Shown here: piece by piece, positions 1 through 8,877 of the stretch | Layout of the letters: every line of letters starts with the position of its first letter | Numbering within the stretch: the stretch's first letter is position 1 | Made by a program: the position numbers and the translations under genes | Origin: Marinifilaceae bacterium | Lineage (GTDB): Bacteria; Bacteroidota; Bacteroidia; Bacteroidales; Marinifilaceae | Direction of reading: 5' to 3' | Length of the DNA: 64,000 nucleotides | NCBI GenBank assembly: GCA_016936255.1 | Contig: JAFGYE010000066.1 | Location: 1 to 64,000 of the forward strand | Notes under the pieces: model-generated | The model's database searches: none | The model's input: the letters and a program-made list of their open reading frames with translations, nothing else | What the model was told of the DNA's origin: nothing

Positions 1-49
1 AATAAGCAGTATAAGGCAGTTTAATCTCAAAAAAACAAAAGATCATGAA

Positions 50-87
50 AAAGAGGATGTCTACTTTGTTATGAGACATCCTCTTTT
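50..87. terminator. Bidirectional hairpin terminator
   Basis: A 13-bp perfect stem (AAAGAGGATGTCT with its complement) closes an 11-base loop and is flanked by A and T runs on the two sides. It lies 23 bases past the stop of the minus-strand DUF4302 gene, so it probably ends the SusCD operon transcript. Confidence 0.8.
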
Positions 88-109
88 AACTACATACTAA
101 ACTGTTTAT

Positions 110-1414
110 TTAAAAATCATAAAAGTTAATTTTCAATGAAGGGTCATCAGCATTTATTAATGAAAATGTTCCATTCGTATAAGTCAATAATCCACCGGTA
201 GCTTCCAGATAGTGTCCATTCGTATTAAAAATCTTTTGAACCAAAGGTTGAAAAGCAGCATCTAAAAACTCTGCATTTCCATCCAAACCTGTTAATGTGA
301 AATATACCTTTCCATCATCTTTCACTTCATAATCAAAAAAGTAGCTAGCAGCGTAATTTCCCGTTCCATATCCAAAATATATTTGAAAATAAGAACCTCC
401 AGTAGTAGGCAAAAGATTTCTAAAATACCATTTTTGAATAGTTACTCCATGATCTGCTAATGCATTAGCCAAGTAAGGTTTATAGAAGTTATTAAATGCT
501 AAGCTTGATTTATTTTCTTCCATATAATTATAACGCGCAGCATCTTTTATAGTACCAAAAGCGTAAGGTGTTAATGGAACAGCAGGAACTAAATCATAAA
601 CCAATTTCAAACTGCCGCTCTCATCATAATAAGTTCCATCCACTGGATTATAAGTAAAGCAATCTAAAGTTCTATCACCAATAATAACTGGTTTGATAAA
701 ACACAACCCATTTGTTTTAACAATAATAGGCGTATTCTCACTAACAACAATTCCATCTTTAATGTAGGATAAAGTACCGGATCTGCTATCATCATCGTAA
801 CTGAAAGAAGCTATTGGAGTTCCATCAGCATTAAAGTTTCTAAAAACAGATTTGGTTGCATCTCCTGCGATGTTAATTGCACTTGCATAAATGTCTGTTA
901 AATCCCAATTTTCAGCAGTAGCTGGTTTCAATATGAGAGTCGTAACATCATCACCATTATAACCATTATCCGTTTTGCTAACAAGTGTAATTTCTTCATT
1001 ACTAACATCAGATATATTAAAGACATACTCGCCCCCAAAATTATTATTATTGGTTTCGTAAATAGCATGAAAAACAGACCAAGATTCAAAAGTAAGTGTT
1101 ATGTCCTGCTTTTTTGTAATGCTATATGTGATTGTGTCATTTGCATTTCCACTTTTGTAATCAGAATGCATAATAACTGAACCATCAGCATTAAATTTTA
1201 ATAAAATTGAGAACGCACCGGTATCTCCATTGGGATTGTAATAGCCTAGCCATCCATTTTCAGGTGCCTGAAAAGCAGTATTGTATTCAGTATAAAGTTC
1301 CTCAAAGCGTTCATTTACGCTTTTATCGAAAATATAGTCAGCACTATTATCCTTATCACAGGATGCTAATCCGCCAACAATAAATATAAATAGGTATAAT
1401 ATTTTATTTTTCAT
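110..1414 (-). CDS. DUF4302 family outer-membrane lipoprotein
   Basis: A 434-residue lipoprotein. A short hydrophobic signal ends in a lipobox (GLASC, Cys19), so the protein should be lipid-anchored. The body has the DUF4302 pattern: an NGW segment near residue 53, alternating beta strands and many short 'FNADG' type turns. The molecular function of this family is unknown. It is repeatedly found as the last gene of SusC/SusD loci that also carry a zinc metallohydrolase lipoprotein, as here. The start codon overlaps the stop of the upstream metallohydrolase gene by one base (TAATG), which implies translational coupling. A surface substrate-binding accessory is the most likely role (inference). 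Confidence 0.85.
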   Translation of the reverse strand: MKNKILYLFIFIVGGLASCDKDNSADYIFDKSVNERFEELYTEYNTAFQAPENGWLGYYNPNGDTGAFSILLKFNADGSVIMHSDYKSGNANDTITYSITKKQDITLTFESWSVFHAIYETNNNNFGGEYVFNISDVSNEEITLVSKTDNGYNGDDVTTLILKPATAENWDLTDIYASAINIAGDATKSVFRNFNADGTPIASFSYDDDSRSGTLSYIKDGIVVSENTPIIVKTNGLCFIKPVIIGDRTLDCFTYNPVDGTYYDESGSLKLVYDLVPAVPLTPYAFGTIKDAARYNYMEENKSSLAFNNFYKPYLANALADHGVTIQKWYFRNLLPTTGGSYFQIYFGYGTGNYAASYFFDYEVKDDGKVYFTLTGLDGNAEFLDAAFQPLVQKIFNTNGHYLEATGGLLTYTNGTFSLINADDPSLKINFYDF

Positions 1415-2364
1415 TATTCTGGGATTTCATTATTAGTAACCACGTAATTTATACGTTCTTCCATAATATCACGAAGGGCATACAAATCGATGTCAAATTT
1501 ATTTTTATAAAAGTCGACAACAATGCTTAACTTCTTAGCAATAAGCAATCGTCCCGCATTCAGTTCATTAATATTGGCAATTTCTGAGGGATCTGTTAAG
1601 CCTTCTGTACTTGCCTGATTAATAAACACTTCTTCAAAAGTAGCTTTAGGTAATGTTAAAAAATGAGAAACAAGTTCACAAAAATCTTCAAATTCATTGT
1701 TCGTTCCATAATTCCTTACCATACCCATTTTAATAGCATCTGATAAAGTTACATTATTGCTCCATCCTTCGCCATTATATTTTTCTGAAACGGTATTAAA
1801 CCCAACTGGCATTCCGTAAGTTTGATGCACCAAGTGAGTAAATTCGTGATGAACAGTTGAAAGAATTCCTCCCCCAGGATTTGTCATCCAATCTTTATTA
1901 GTTAAATCATAACTATTAAGATTTAGAAGTGTAATTCTTGCTCCACCCTCGGCATAACCGAGAAGTCTATTTCCATCCTCTTTAAAGATATACGAACCAA
2001 TATAAACCAGTTCGGGCGGGAATAGTTTATCTATAAATGCTTTACCCCCTTCGCTAACAGAACTGTATGGATCAAACCATAAATATTCAATAAGCTTAGT
2101 AACGGGAATAACTACATCTCTTCTCACAGGTGTTGCAGAATAATCGTCGTCAATGTACTTATCTTGCCACCTCCATCGAACAGCTGTGTTGTGTTTAACC
2201 AACATGTTCTCCTGTAAATAAATATCTATTTCGTCACTAGAGACTACGGTCGTTGGAGGAACAAAAAGTGTATTATCCTCCTCATTATCACAGGCTGTGA
2301 AGAAAAGAGGAGATAAGAGCAATGCATGCCCTATCGGTTTTATATAATTAAGTATTCTTCTCAT
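1414..2364 (-). CDS. SusCD-associated zinc metallohydrolase lipoprotein
   Basis: A 316-residue lipoprotein (lipobox FFTAC, Cys25). Residues 173-177 are HEFTH, a classic HExxH zinc-binding helix, and an acidic 'EDFCE' segment about 55 residues later could supply the third ligand, as in zincin-type folds. Architecture and neighbourhood match the 'substrate import-associated zinc metallohydrolase lipoprotein' family, encoded beside SusC/SusD and thought to trim substrate at the cell surface. It lies 21 bases downstream of susD and overlaps the DUF4302 gene, so the three are one operon. The locus has no glycosidase, so this enzyme is the only visible processing activity. The substrate cannot be read from sequence; a peptide is a plausible guess. 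Confidence 0.88.
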   Translation of the reverse strand: MRRILNYIKPIGHALLLSPLFFTACDNEEDNTLFVPPTTVVSSDEIDIYLQENMLVKHNTAVRWRWQDKYIDDDYSATPVRRDVVIPVTKLIEYLWFDPYSSVSEGGKAFIDKLFPPELVYIGSYIFKEDGNRLLGYAEGGARITLLNLNSYDLTNKDWMTNPGGGILSTVHHEFTHLVHQTYGMPVGFNTVSEKYNGEGWSNNVTLSDAIKMGMVRNYGTNNEFEDFCELVSHFLTLPKATFEEVFINQASTEGLTDPSEIANINELNAGRLLIAKKLSIVVDFYKNKFDIDLYALRDIMEERINYVVTNNEIPE

Positions 2365-2385
2365 AATTAAGCAATTTTAAATAAA

Positions 2386-3837
2386 TTAACGTGGATTCGC
2401 TTGAATTCCTTTCGCAATAGCACCTGAAGGTATCTGAACTGCTTTTCGTAAATCATCGGCTTGCAAAATACTTGTTTCACCAGTAACCGAAGTATGAGTA
2501 ATACTCATTTTGAATCTTTTAATATCAAACCATCTGATTCCTTCTCTGAAAAGCTCTTTTCTTCTTTCCCCTATAATAAATGTCATCATGTTTTCCGCAT
2601 TATATGCACCATATCCATCAATCATCATTTGCGGAGTTAGTGGAGTGAAATTTTCGTACCACAATGCGCCCATAATATTATAGTCAGCCATAGCCTTATC
2701 AAGGTTATCTGTAGCTCCGTCAGCATTATTCATAACATAAGCCTCGCATCGGTTTAAAATTACTTCTTCAGCTCTTAACTCAGGATGAATATAATATGGA
2801 TAACCTGTTGTAGCGGTAGTGTATCTGAATCGTTCGCCATATTTAGGTGGACGTTTATCATCTCTATATCCCCATCGAGAATCACGGAAATCATCAGAAC
2901 CGAGTCTATTCGTACCAAACACCTCATCCATAACTGTCGCATTCGAACGATAACCTCTATAAGATCTGGTTACGTTTAATGTTTCTTTTCGCACAAGGAG
3001 CAAATTAGGCGTACTGTTAGGATCTGTAAAATTATCCGCAAGTGAGATACTGGATGTACCTGTATAAACTTTATCCATATCTCTCACAAAAACAGAATTT
3101 AAAAGCCCATCTCCTAATAACAAATTAGAATATTTAATACAATTAGTATAGTCTTTTTTAAATAGATATAAACGGGAAGCAAGTGCATATGCAGCCCCTT
3201 TATTAAAATGGTACTTTCCCGACCCCACATAATAATCGTCTGATAATAAAGAAATACCTTCTAATAAATCCTTTTCTATTTTGTCATAAGTTTCCTGAAG
3301 AGTACCTCTTTCATACTTTACAATTAATTCAATTTCAGGAGCAGTAATATAAGGAATTCCCAAATCAGAAGAAGCCGTTGCCCCTTCGTAATGCTGACAA
3401 AAAATATTAGCTAATAAAAAGTGACTATAAGCTCTAGAGACCAAAGCTTCACCCTTAATGGCTTTTTTAAAATTTTCATCCGTATTCTCAACTGCATCAA
3501 TAGCGTCTAATGCCTGATTGGCATGGGCGATAGCAGTATAAGTTTGTGACCAAAAATATGGTGGAGTATCTTGTCCTTCATTCGCAGTTACTGGTTCCCA
3601 CATAAAATTCTGAGTCATCCATTCGCTTTGATCATTTCTTGACAATGCAACTGCATTATCAGACATCCATTCTAAAAAAACATATGAAGCTTCAGAATAA
3701 GAGTTAGCAACCAATTCCGAGACATCGGTTAGTTTCTTTATTTCTTGTCGCTCATCTGGCGCTGTATCTAAATACTCGTCACAACTCCATCCTAACAAAC
3801 CAATTGTGATGGTTAATATATATATGTATGATTTCAT
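2386..3837 (-). CDS. SusD/RagB family nutrient-binding lipoprotein
   Basis: A 483-residue SusD homologue. Signal peptide with lipobox LGWSC (Cys19), then 'DEYLDTAPD', the near-invariant start of mature SusD proteins. The TPR-rich middle includes 'GEALVSRAYSHFLLANIF' around residues 128-145, and the C-terminal half carries the family signature 'RRKELFREGIRWFDIKRF' around residue 425. The protein caps the SusC barrel outside the cell and captures ligand. Only 6 bases separate it from susC, so the two are co-transcribed. Length is slightly short for the family (usually 480-600) but complete. Ligand unknown; residues do not point to starch. Confidence 0.95.
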   Translation of the reverse strand: MKSYIYILTITIGLLGWSCDEYLDTAPDERQEIKKLTDVSELVANSYSEASYVFLEWMSDNAVALSRNDQSEWMTQNFMWEPVTANEGQDTPPYFWSQTYTAIAHANQALDAIDAVENTDENFKKAIKGEALVSRAYSHFLLANIFCQHYEGATASSDLGIPYITAPEIELIVKYERGTLQETYDKIEKDLLEGISLLSDDYYVGSGKYHFNKGAAYALASRLYLFKKDYTNCIKYSNLLLGDGLLNSVFVRDMDKVYTGTSSISLADNFTDPNSTPNLLLVRKETLNVTRSYRGYRSNATVMDEVFGTNRLGSDDFRDSRWGYRDDKRPPKYGERFRYTTATTGYPYYIHPELRAEEVILNRCEAYVMNNADGATDNLDKAMADYNIMGALWYENFTPLTPQMMIDGYGAYNAENMMTFIIGERRKELFREGIRWFDIKRFKMSITHTSVTGETSILQADDLRKAVQIPSGAIAKGIQANPR

Positions 3838-3843
3838 TGCAGA

Positions 3844-6800
3844 TTAAAATTTAACGTTTAACGAAAATGTATAAGATTTTGACAATGGTAACGAAATACC
3901 TCCTGATTGATAAAATTCAGGATCAATTCCATTTAGCTTTTTGTCAGAATAAAGCAACCACAAATTATAACCTTGCAAACTCACATTAGCCGATTGAACA
4001 AAAGTATTTTTCAATAAACTTTTAGGGAGTTGGTAGCTAACTTTTATATCTTTCAGTCTAATAAAATCACCATCAGCAATTCTAACATCAGATTTATTAT
4101 ATAATTCATAAGGATTTAAACCGGCTTCATCTAATTTCTCAGCTTCAGATATGTCAAGTATAGCAGGGATATTCGTGATCTTTTCATCACCTTTAAACTG
4201 CCAACGATTAATTAACTCTCCTGGAAGAGACGAATAATCTGAATAAGAACTTTTATACGCATCATCCAATCTTATTTTGTTACCATAGCGATAAACTAGA
4301 GAAAAACTGCAAGAAAGATTTTTATACGAAAAAGTATTTGTTAGACCGCCATACCCTTTTGGCGTTGTTGGCCCTTCGTATTTCAAATACTTCTCTATAT
4401 CTTCACGTTCTTGTAAGTTAACATATTGGGTGATTTCTCCATCAGGACCATGAAAAGTTGGTACACCATTAGAATCAAGACCAGCGAATGGAATGGAAAA
4501 CAAACTACCTCTGGAATACCCCTTTAAATTAGTACCTAACATTTGTACAGCATTACCAATACTAGCTCGATTTTCCCATTTGGTAATCTTATCTTTTCCG
4601 TAACTAAAAGTAAAAAGAGTAGACCATTTGAAGTTGGGTGTTTCGATGTTTTTGGTATTTAAGGTAACTTCCACACCATTAACTTCCATTTCACCAATAT
4701 TTCCATATTTGTATTTAACACCACCAACACCACTAGTTTCTACAATGCCAAGTAGATCTTTCGAATTCCTCCTGTAATACTCAAATTCAGCATAAATCCG
4801 GTTTTTTAATAAAGCTACTTCTATTCCAGAGCTAAATTCATAAAGTTTTTCGAAAGTAAGTTCCCCATTTTCAAGATTTTCAATATCCAAAACAGTTTCT
4901 CGATCATCTGCAGTAGGTCTCAAAGGCTCTTTACCATATAAGGTTAGTGCACCACTTGCACCAACAGGATTATCTCCAGAAAGTCCATAAGTTGCTTTCA
5001 CTTTTAGCATATCGATTATCCCGTCACGGTTGAACCAATTCTCTTCGCTTATATTCCAAGCACCACTAACATTCCATGTTGGCAAATAACGAGAATTGGT
5101 TGATTTTCCAGTTCTATTATCTCCAGCATAATTAGCCGTTGCATTAACAATATATTTTCCCTTGTAAGAATATGCTCCAGTTAAGAAAAAGCTTAAATAT
5201 CTTCCTTGAGTAGGAGTTCGTGAAAAATAATCATCTCCACGAGTATCCAGGTATCTAATAAAATTAGGATCACTAACAATTATACCACCTTTATCATACA
5301 TATAACCCCATCCCTCATTATAAGATTTCACGCGATCGTTATATCTAATTTCTTGTCCTAAAAGAAAGTTTAAATTATGAGTATCGTTAATAGCTAAGGA
5401 ATAATCCAAACTATTACGCATATAGTAACTATTCAAGGAATAATCTGTAGTATTTAAAAATCCACCTTTAGGCAAAACGGAAAACGGGTAACTAGCTGGA
5501 TCATCAGCATCGTCAAATAGATATACATTATTCTCTCTAAAAAGTGGATTATCTGCCCTGTAAGATTCAGCTTGATTAGAATTTTCATGTATTTTATGTT
5601 CAGCTTTACTGGTGTACCATCTTCCTTGTACGGCTGTATTAAACTTCAAATTCTTCTTAATCTTATACTCCAAATCTGTCTGGAATATTAACTCATTCAC
5701 TTTAAGATCAACATAATTGTGATCAACCTCATGCAAAATATTAAAAGGCGCATAATCTCTTCTGAAGTACTCCTTATTCCCTTCGGAATCATAAGGTCGT
5801 ATACTTCTACTAGTGTACAATGCGTAATTAAAAGGGTTTATATCAAAATTACGTTCATAAACACCAGATATAGTATTAAATTCACGATCTTTTGAACCTG
5901 CTAAACGTTGATCTCTAATATTCCCTGACAATTTCAATCCAACCCTTAATTTCGGAGAAAGTTTAAAATCAGCTTTTAATTGTCCAGTATAATTTTTCAC
6001 ATTATCAGCAATAGTCTGGCCACTATCATTTAAATAACCAACAGAAGCATAAACCTTTGTGTTTTCATCCCCGCCATTTATAGAAACAGAGTGTTGTTGC
6101 TGTAATGAATTCTTAAAAAGAACATCAAACCAATCTGTATTTGCATTCGCATAAGGTTGAAGATAGTTATAATTCAAGCCTCCATTGGGTCCCCAAGCAA
6201 TCTCTCTATTTGCGATTCCATTAAACATTTTACCTATTGCACCATGTGATCGTGCAGTAGCTCCTTTGGCTACATCAAGCCATCCTTTTTCATACAGTTC
6301 CTGATATACCTCCATCTCCGAACCTGAGTTCATAATGTCAAATTGCGAATATGATGGTTTACTTTTAACTGTAAAATTACTACTATAATTAACGGTTGTC
6401 TTTTGAATTTTCCCTTTCTTAGTTGTAATTACAACTACTCCATTCATGGCTCTTGCTCCATACAAAGCTGTTGCTGACGCATCCTTAAGAACTTGAAAAG
6501 ATTCAATATCCTCAGGGTTAATACCAACCAATGCTGAACTCAAAACAGTAGACAAATTTCCTGAAGTTAAATCTTCATTAGATACTTCAACTGCATCTTC
6601 CATCACAACTCCATCAATTACCCAAAGTGGTTTATTTGAACCATTAATGGAAGCATTCCCTCTAATACGAATCACTGGTGCAGCACCAAATGTACCAGAT
6701 ACATTTGCTATTTCAACCCCTGAAACAGCACCCTGAAGAGCCCTACTTGCATCAGGAACACCTGCCAATTTTACTTGTTCAGTTTTTATTGTAGTTGCTG

Positions 6801-7494
6801 ATCCGGTGAATAATTTCCTATCAATCTTTTGATATCCAGTCACAACAACCTCATCAATTTGTTCTGAACTGGCAGCAAGAACAACATCTATTACTTTTTG
6901 ATTTGTAACAGTGATTTCCTGGGTGTCCATTCCAATAAATGAGAAAACCAAAATGGTCTGTGATGCATCCGGCAATTGAATGTTGTATTTTCCGTCAATA
7001 TTTGTGGTAGTTCCAACACTGGTACCTTTAATAAAAACAGAAACACCTGGTAACCCGACACCTGTATTATCAGTTACAACACCGCCAACCTTTTTTTCCT
7101 CTTGAACAGGTTTTATTTCCTTCCTGGCTGGAGTTGGTTTAGCTACTGGCTTAATGATAATGACCTCGTCTCTAATTTCGTACGTAAGTCCGGTATCTTT
7201 TAAACAATCCGTTAATATGGTTTGAACGCTTTTGGGCGAAGCGCTTATAGTAACGTTATTTACTTCTTTAATGTCATCAACATTGTAAAGAAATGTGTAA
7301 TTGGTTTTCTCCTTAACTTTTGCGAAAACCTCAATTAAAGAACCTCCTGTCATTTCCAACTCCAGAATTTCTCCCTGAAGATTTGCTAATGTCTGAAAAT
7401 TAAAGACATTAACTACCAGAAACAAAAGCAAGAGTCTTTTTGCAAGAAATGGTTTTCTTTTCTGCATAAAAGACTTTTCCCGATTTTTTTTCAT
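3844..7494 (-). CDS. SusC/RagA TonB-linked outer-membrane transporter with STN domain
   Basis: A 1216-residue outer-membrane importer. Order: basic N-terminus and signal peptide (about 1-40), an STN signalling domain (about 45-125), a CarboxypepD_reg-like beta sandwich (about 140-220), a TonB plug starting near 'EVVVTGYQK', then the 22-strand barrel ending in a hydrophobic strand. The STN domain is the part that talks to a FecR anti-sigma factor, and a FecR gene lies directly upstream, so transport and induction are probably coupled. The first ATG is used here; an internal Met at residue 10 is also possible. It is preceded by a 95-base gap holding an antisense-oriented hairpin unit (see 7494-7590). 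Confidence 0.96.
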   Translation of the reverse strand: MKKNREKSFMQKRKPFLAKRLLLLFLVVNVFNFQTLANLQGEILELEMTGGSLIEVFAKVKEKTNYTFLYNVDDIKEVNNVTISASPKSVQTILTDCLKDTGLTYEIRDEVIIIKPVAKPTPARKEIKPVQEEKKVGGVVTDNTGVGLPGVSVFIKGTSVGTTTNIDGKYNIQLPDASQTILVFSFIGMDTQEITVTNQKVIDVVLAASSEQIDEVVVTGYQKIDRKLFTGSATTIKTEQVKLAGVPDASRALQGAVSGVEIANVSGTFGAAPVIRIRGNASINGSNKPLWVIDGVVMEDAVEVSNEDLTSGNLSTVLSSALVGINPEDIESFQVLKDASATALYGARAMNGVVVITTKKGKIQKTTVNYSSNFTVKSKPSYSQFDIMNSGSEMEVYQELYEKGWLDVAKGATARSHGAIGKMFNGIANREIAWGPNGGLNYNYLQPYANANTDWFDVLFKNSLQQQHSVSINGGDENTKVYASVGYLNDSGQTIADNVKNYTGQLKADFKLSPKLRVGLKLSGNIRDQRLAGSKDREFNTISGVYERNFDINPFNYALYTSRSIRPYDSEGNKEYFRRDYAPFNILHEVDHNYVDLKVNELIFQTDLEYKIKKNLKFNTAVQGRWYTSKAEHKIHENSNQAESYRADNPLFRENNVYLFDDADDPASYPFSVLPKGGFLNTTDYSLNSYYMRNSLDYSLAINDTHNLNFLLGQEIRYNDRVKSYNEGWGYMYDKGGIIVSDPNFIRYLDTRGDDYFSRTPTQGRYLSFFLTGAYSYKGKYIVNATANYAGDNRTGKSTNSRYLPTWNVSGAWNISEENWFNRDGIIDMLKVKATYGLSGDNPVGASGALTLYGKEPLRPTADDRETVLDIENLENGELTFEKLYEFSSGIEVALLKNRIYAEFEYYRRNSKDLLGIVETSGVGGVKYKYGNIGEMEVNGVEVTLNTKNIETPNFKWSTLFTFSYGKDKITKWENRASIGNAVQMLGTNLKGYSRGSLFSIPFAGLDSNGVPTFHGPDGEITQYVNLQEREDIEKYLKYEGPTTPKGYGGLTNTFSYKNLSCSFSLVYRYGNKIRLDDAYKSSYSDYSSLPGELINRWQFKGDEKITNIPAILDISEAEKLDEAGLNPYELYNKSDVRIADGDFIRLKDIKVSYQLPKSLLKNTFVQSANVSLQGYNLWLLYSDKKLNGIDPEFYQSGGISLPLSKSYTFSLNVKF

Positions 7495-7501
7495 AATTTT
7501 G
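7494..7501 (+). promoter_or_regulatory. Candidate -7 box for an antisense RNA
   Basis: TAATTTTG is a perfect match to the Bacteroidota -7 consensus TAnnTTTG and lies on the strand opposite susC, overlapping its start codon region. I see no convincing -33 TTTG at the usual spacing, so this is a candidate only. Predicted transcription would start near 7508. Confidence 0.4.
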
Positions 7502-7504
7502 AAT

Positions 7505-7590
7505 GTGATTTGGTTAGTACTACATTTCTCCTCAAAAAGAAATGTTTATTGACTTTGCCGGGGTTTGTGGCTGCAAACTCCGGCTTTTTT
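7505..7590 (+). ncRNA. Candidate DonS-like antisense small RNA
   Basis: Plus-strand unit between fecR and susC. It begins just after a TAATTTTG box, contains a perfect 8-bp stem (ACATTTCT at 7522-7529 with AGAAATGT at 7538-7545) whose 8-base loop starts CCTC, and ends in an 11-bp stem (7557-7567 with 7573-7583) followed by seven T residues. The second stem contains one G-U pair that is paired only in plus-strand RNA; on the minus strand it is an A-C mismatch, and the T run is on the plus side. The terminator therefore belongs to plus-strand transcription, antisense to the susC leader. Known precedent: DonS RNAs of Bacteroides, encoded opposite susC leaders in sigma/anti-sigma loci. The 5' end is approximate. 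Confidence 0.55.
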
Positions 7591-8765
7591 TATTTGCAAT
7601 TTTCTTCGATCATAACACTACGATCTTTTATTGTAAATTTTACTTTTTTGGTTACTTCTATCATATCAAGAATGCTGTTAATATTATCGTAGCGGGCGAC
7701 ATCTCCTGTGTATTTTAATTGTTTTATGGAATTGGTCAAGAAAAATACATCAACATCATACCATCGTGACAGTCTAATCATTATATCCTCCAGACTCCGG
7801 TTTTCGAAAACAAAACGACCATCTTTCCAAGCCGTATATAATCTTGTGTCAACAATTTTTTTCGAAGTTTTACCATTCAACTTATTAAAGCACAATTGAT
7901 CATTTGGGGATAACTCCTGACTAACACCACGAAGATCATCCTTAACCTCAACCTTGCCTTCTACCAAAGTGGTGAAAATTTCATCCTGATCGTTATATGC
8001 ATTTACATTAAAGGACGTTCCTAAAACTTTAATCTCAGCAGTCGTTACATCAACGATAAATGGATGTTCCTTATCTTTTGCCACCTGAAAAAAGGCTTCC
8101 CCTTCCAATTGTACTTTTCGTACTCCCGTGCCAAATTGAGAAGGATATCTCAATTTAGAATTTGAATTCAACCAGATCTTGGTTCCATCAGCAAGAGTTA
8201 GCTTGTATTCACCACCTTTGGGAATAATAATGGTATTGTACGTCTGTTCCTCACTTACCTTTTCTGCAACTTTACTATATACCAACTCTTTAGAATTATT
8301 AGATATCTGCATACCTTTTTCTTCCAGATTAACTTTCTCGCTCAACTGATATTTTTCACCACCACTTAATACCAGCATGGCTTGATTTTTACCGGGCAAA
8401 ATCGCGACGGGTTCATTGTGAACAGAGTTGTTGCTGATAGTAAGCAAAAAGCCTCCAACGCTTATTGCAGCAATCAGCATTGCGGCAATCTTCATTACCT
8501 GTTGCTTTAATTGAATTTGCTTGTCTTTTATTACTTTAGTTTGAATTTGCCTCCAAACATCTTCTTTATTTGCACTTTCAAGTTTTACTTCTTTCGTGAA
8601 GTACAGTTTCTCCGGGTTTTGAGCAAGTTTATGAAAAAGCACAAGATTTTCCTCTCTCGCGTATTTCCATTTCTCCAAAAACTGCTCTTCTTCTGCGTTC
8701 AGCTTCCCCTCAAGCCTCTTTACAATTAAATCTGCAATTTTAAAACCAGATGGTAAATTAGTCAT
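7590..8765 (-). CDS. FecR family anti-sigma factor
   Basis: A 391-residue inner-membrane regulator. The N-terminal cytoplasmic part (1-85) binds the ECF sigma factor; one membrane helix lies near residues 90-110 ('MKIAAMLIAAISVGGFLL'); the periplasmic FecR domain follows, with 'GGEYKLTLADGTKIWLNSNS' around residues 184-203 and 'LEGEAFFQVAKDKEHPF' around 220-236; the DUF4974 domain is at the C-terminus (about 310-385). It should read substrate loading of the SusC STN domain and release the sigma factor. A strong minus-strand terminator separates it from the sigma gene, so sigma and anti-sigma are not simply co-expressed. Confidence 0.95.
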   Translation of the reverse strand: MTNLPSGFKIADLIVKRLEGKLNAEEEQFLEKWKYAREENLVLFHKLAQNPEKLYFTKEVKLESANKEDVWRQIQTKVIKDKQIQLKQQVMKIAAMLIAAISVGGFLLTISNNSVHNEPVAILPGKNQAMLVLSGGEKYQLSEKVNLEEKGMQISNNSKELVYSKVAEKVSEEQTYNTIIIPKGGEYKLTLADGTKIWLNSNSKLRYPSQFGTGVRKVQLEGEAFFQVAKDKEHPFIVDVTTAEIKVLGTSFNVNAYNDQDEIFTTLVEGKVEVKDDLRGVSQELSPNDQLCFNKLNGKTSKKIVDTRLYTAWKDGRFVFENRSLEDIMIRLSRWYDVDVFFLTNSIKQLKYTGDVARYDNINSILDMIEVTKKVKFTIKDRSVMIEENCK

Positions 8766-8813
8766 ATTACAATTTTCTGTGTGCGATTAACATTTATTAT
8801 AACAGGTGACATG

Positions 8814-8850
8814 AAAAAAAGGGTGACAAAAGTTTTAACTTTTACCACCC
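8814..8850 (-). terminator. Terminator between sigma and anti-sigma genes
   Basis: Bases 8821-8850 read GGGTG-AC-AAAAGTT-TT-AACTTTT-AC-CACCC: two perfect stem blocks around one small internal mismatch. In the minus direction it is followed by seven T residues. It sits in the 112-base gap after the sigma gene and before fecR. It should either end most sigma transcripts or set a lower fecR level by read-through. Confidence 0.85.
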
Positions 8851-8877
8851 TTTTTAATATTTCGCTTCTACTCAATT

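Noticed and set aside
7557-7590. Hairpin as a terminator of the fecR transcript
   Set aside because: Its T run and its G-U pair are on the plus strand; in the fecR direction there is an A-C mismatch and no T tail.
7510-7692. Plus-strand 60-codon frame overlapping the fecR end
   Set aside because: It runs through the antisense RNA terminator into the fecR coding region and has no protein-like features.
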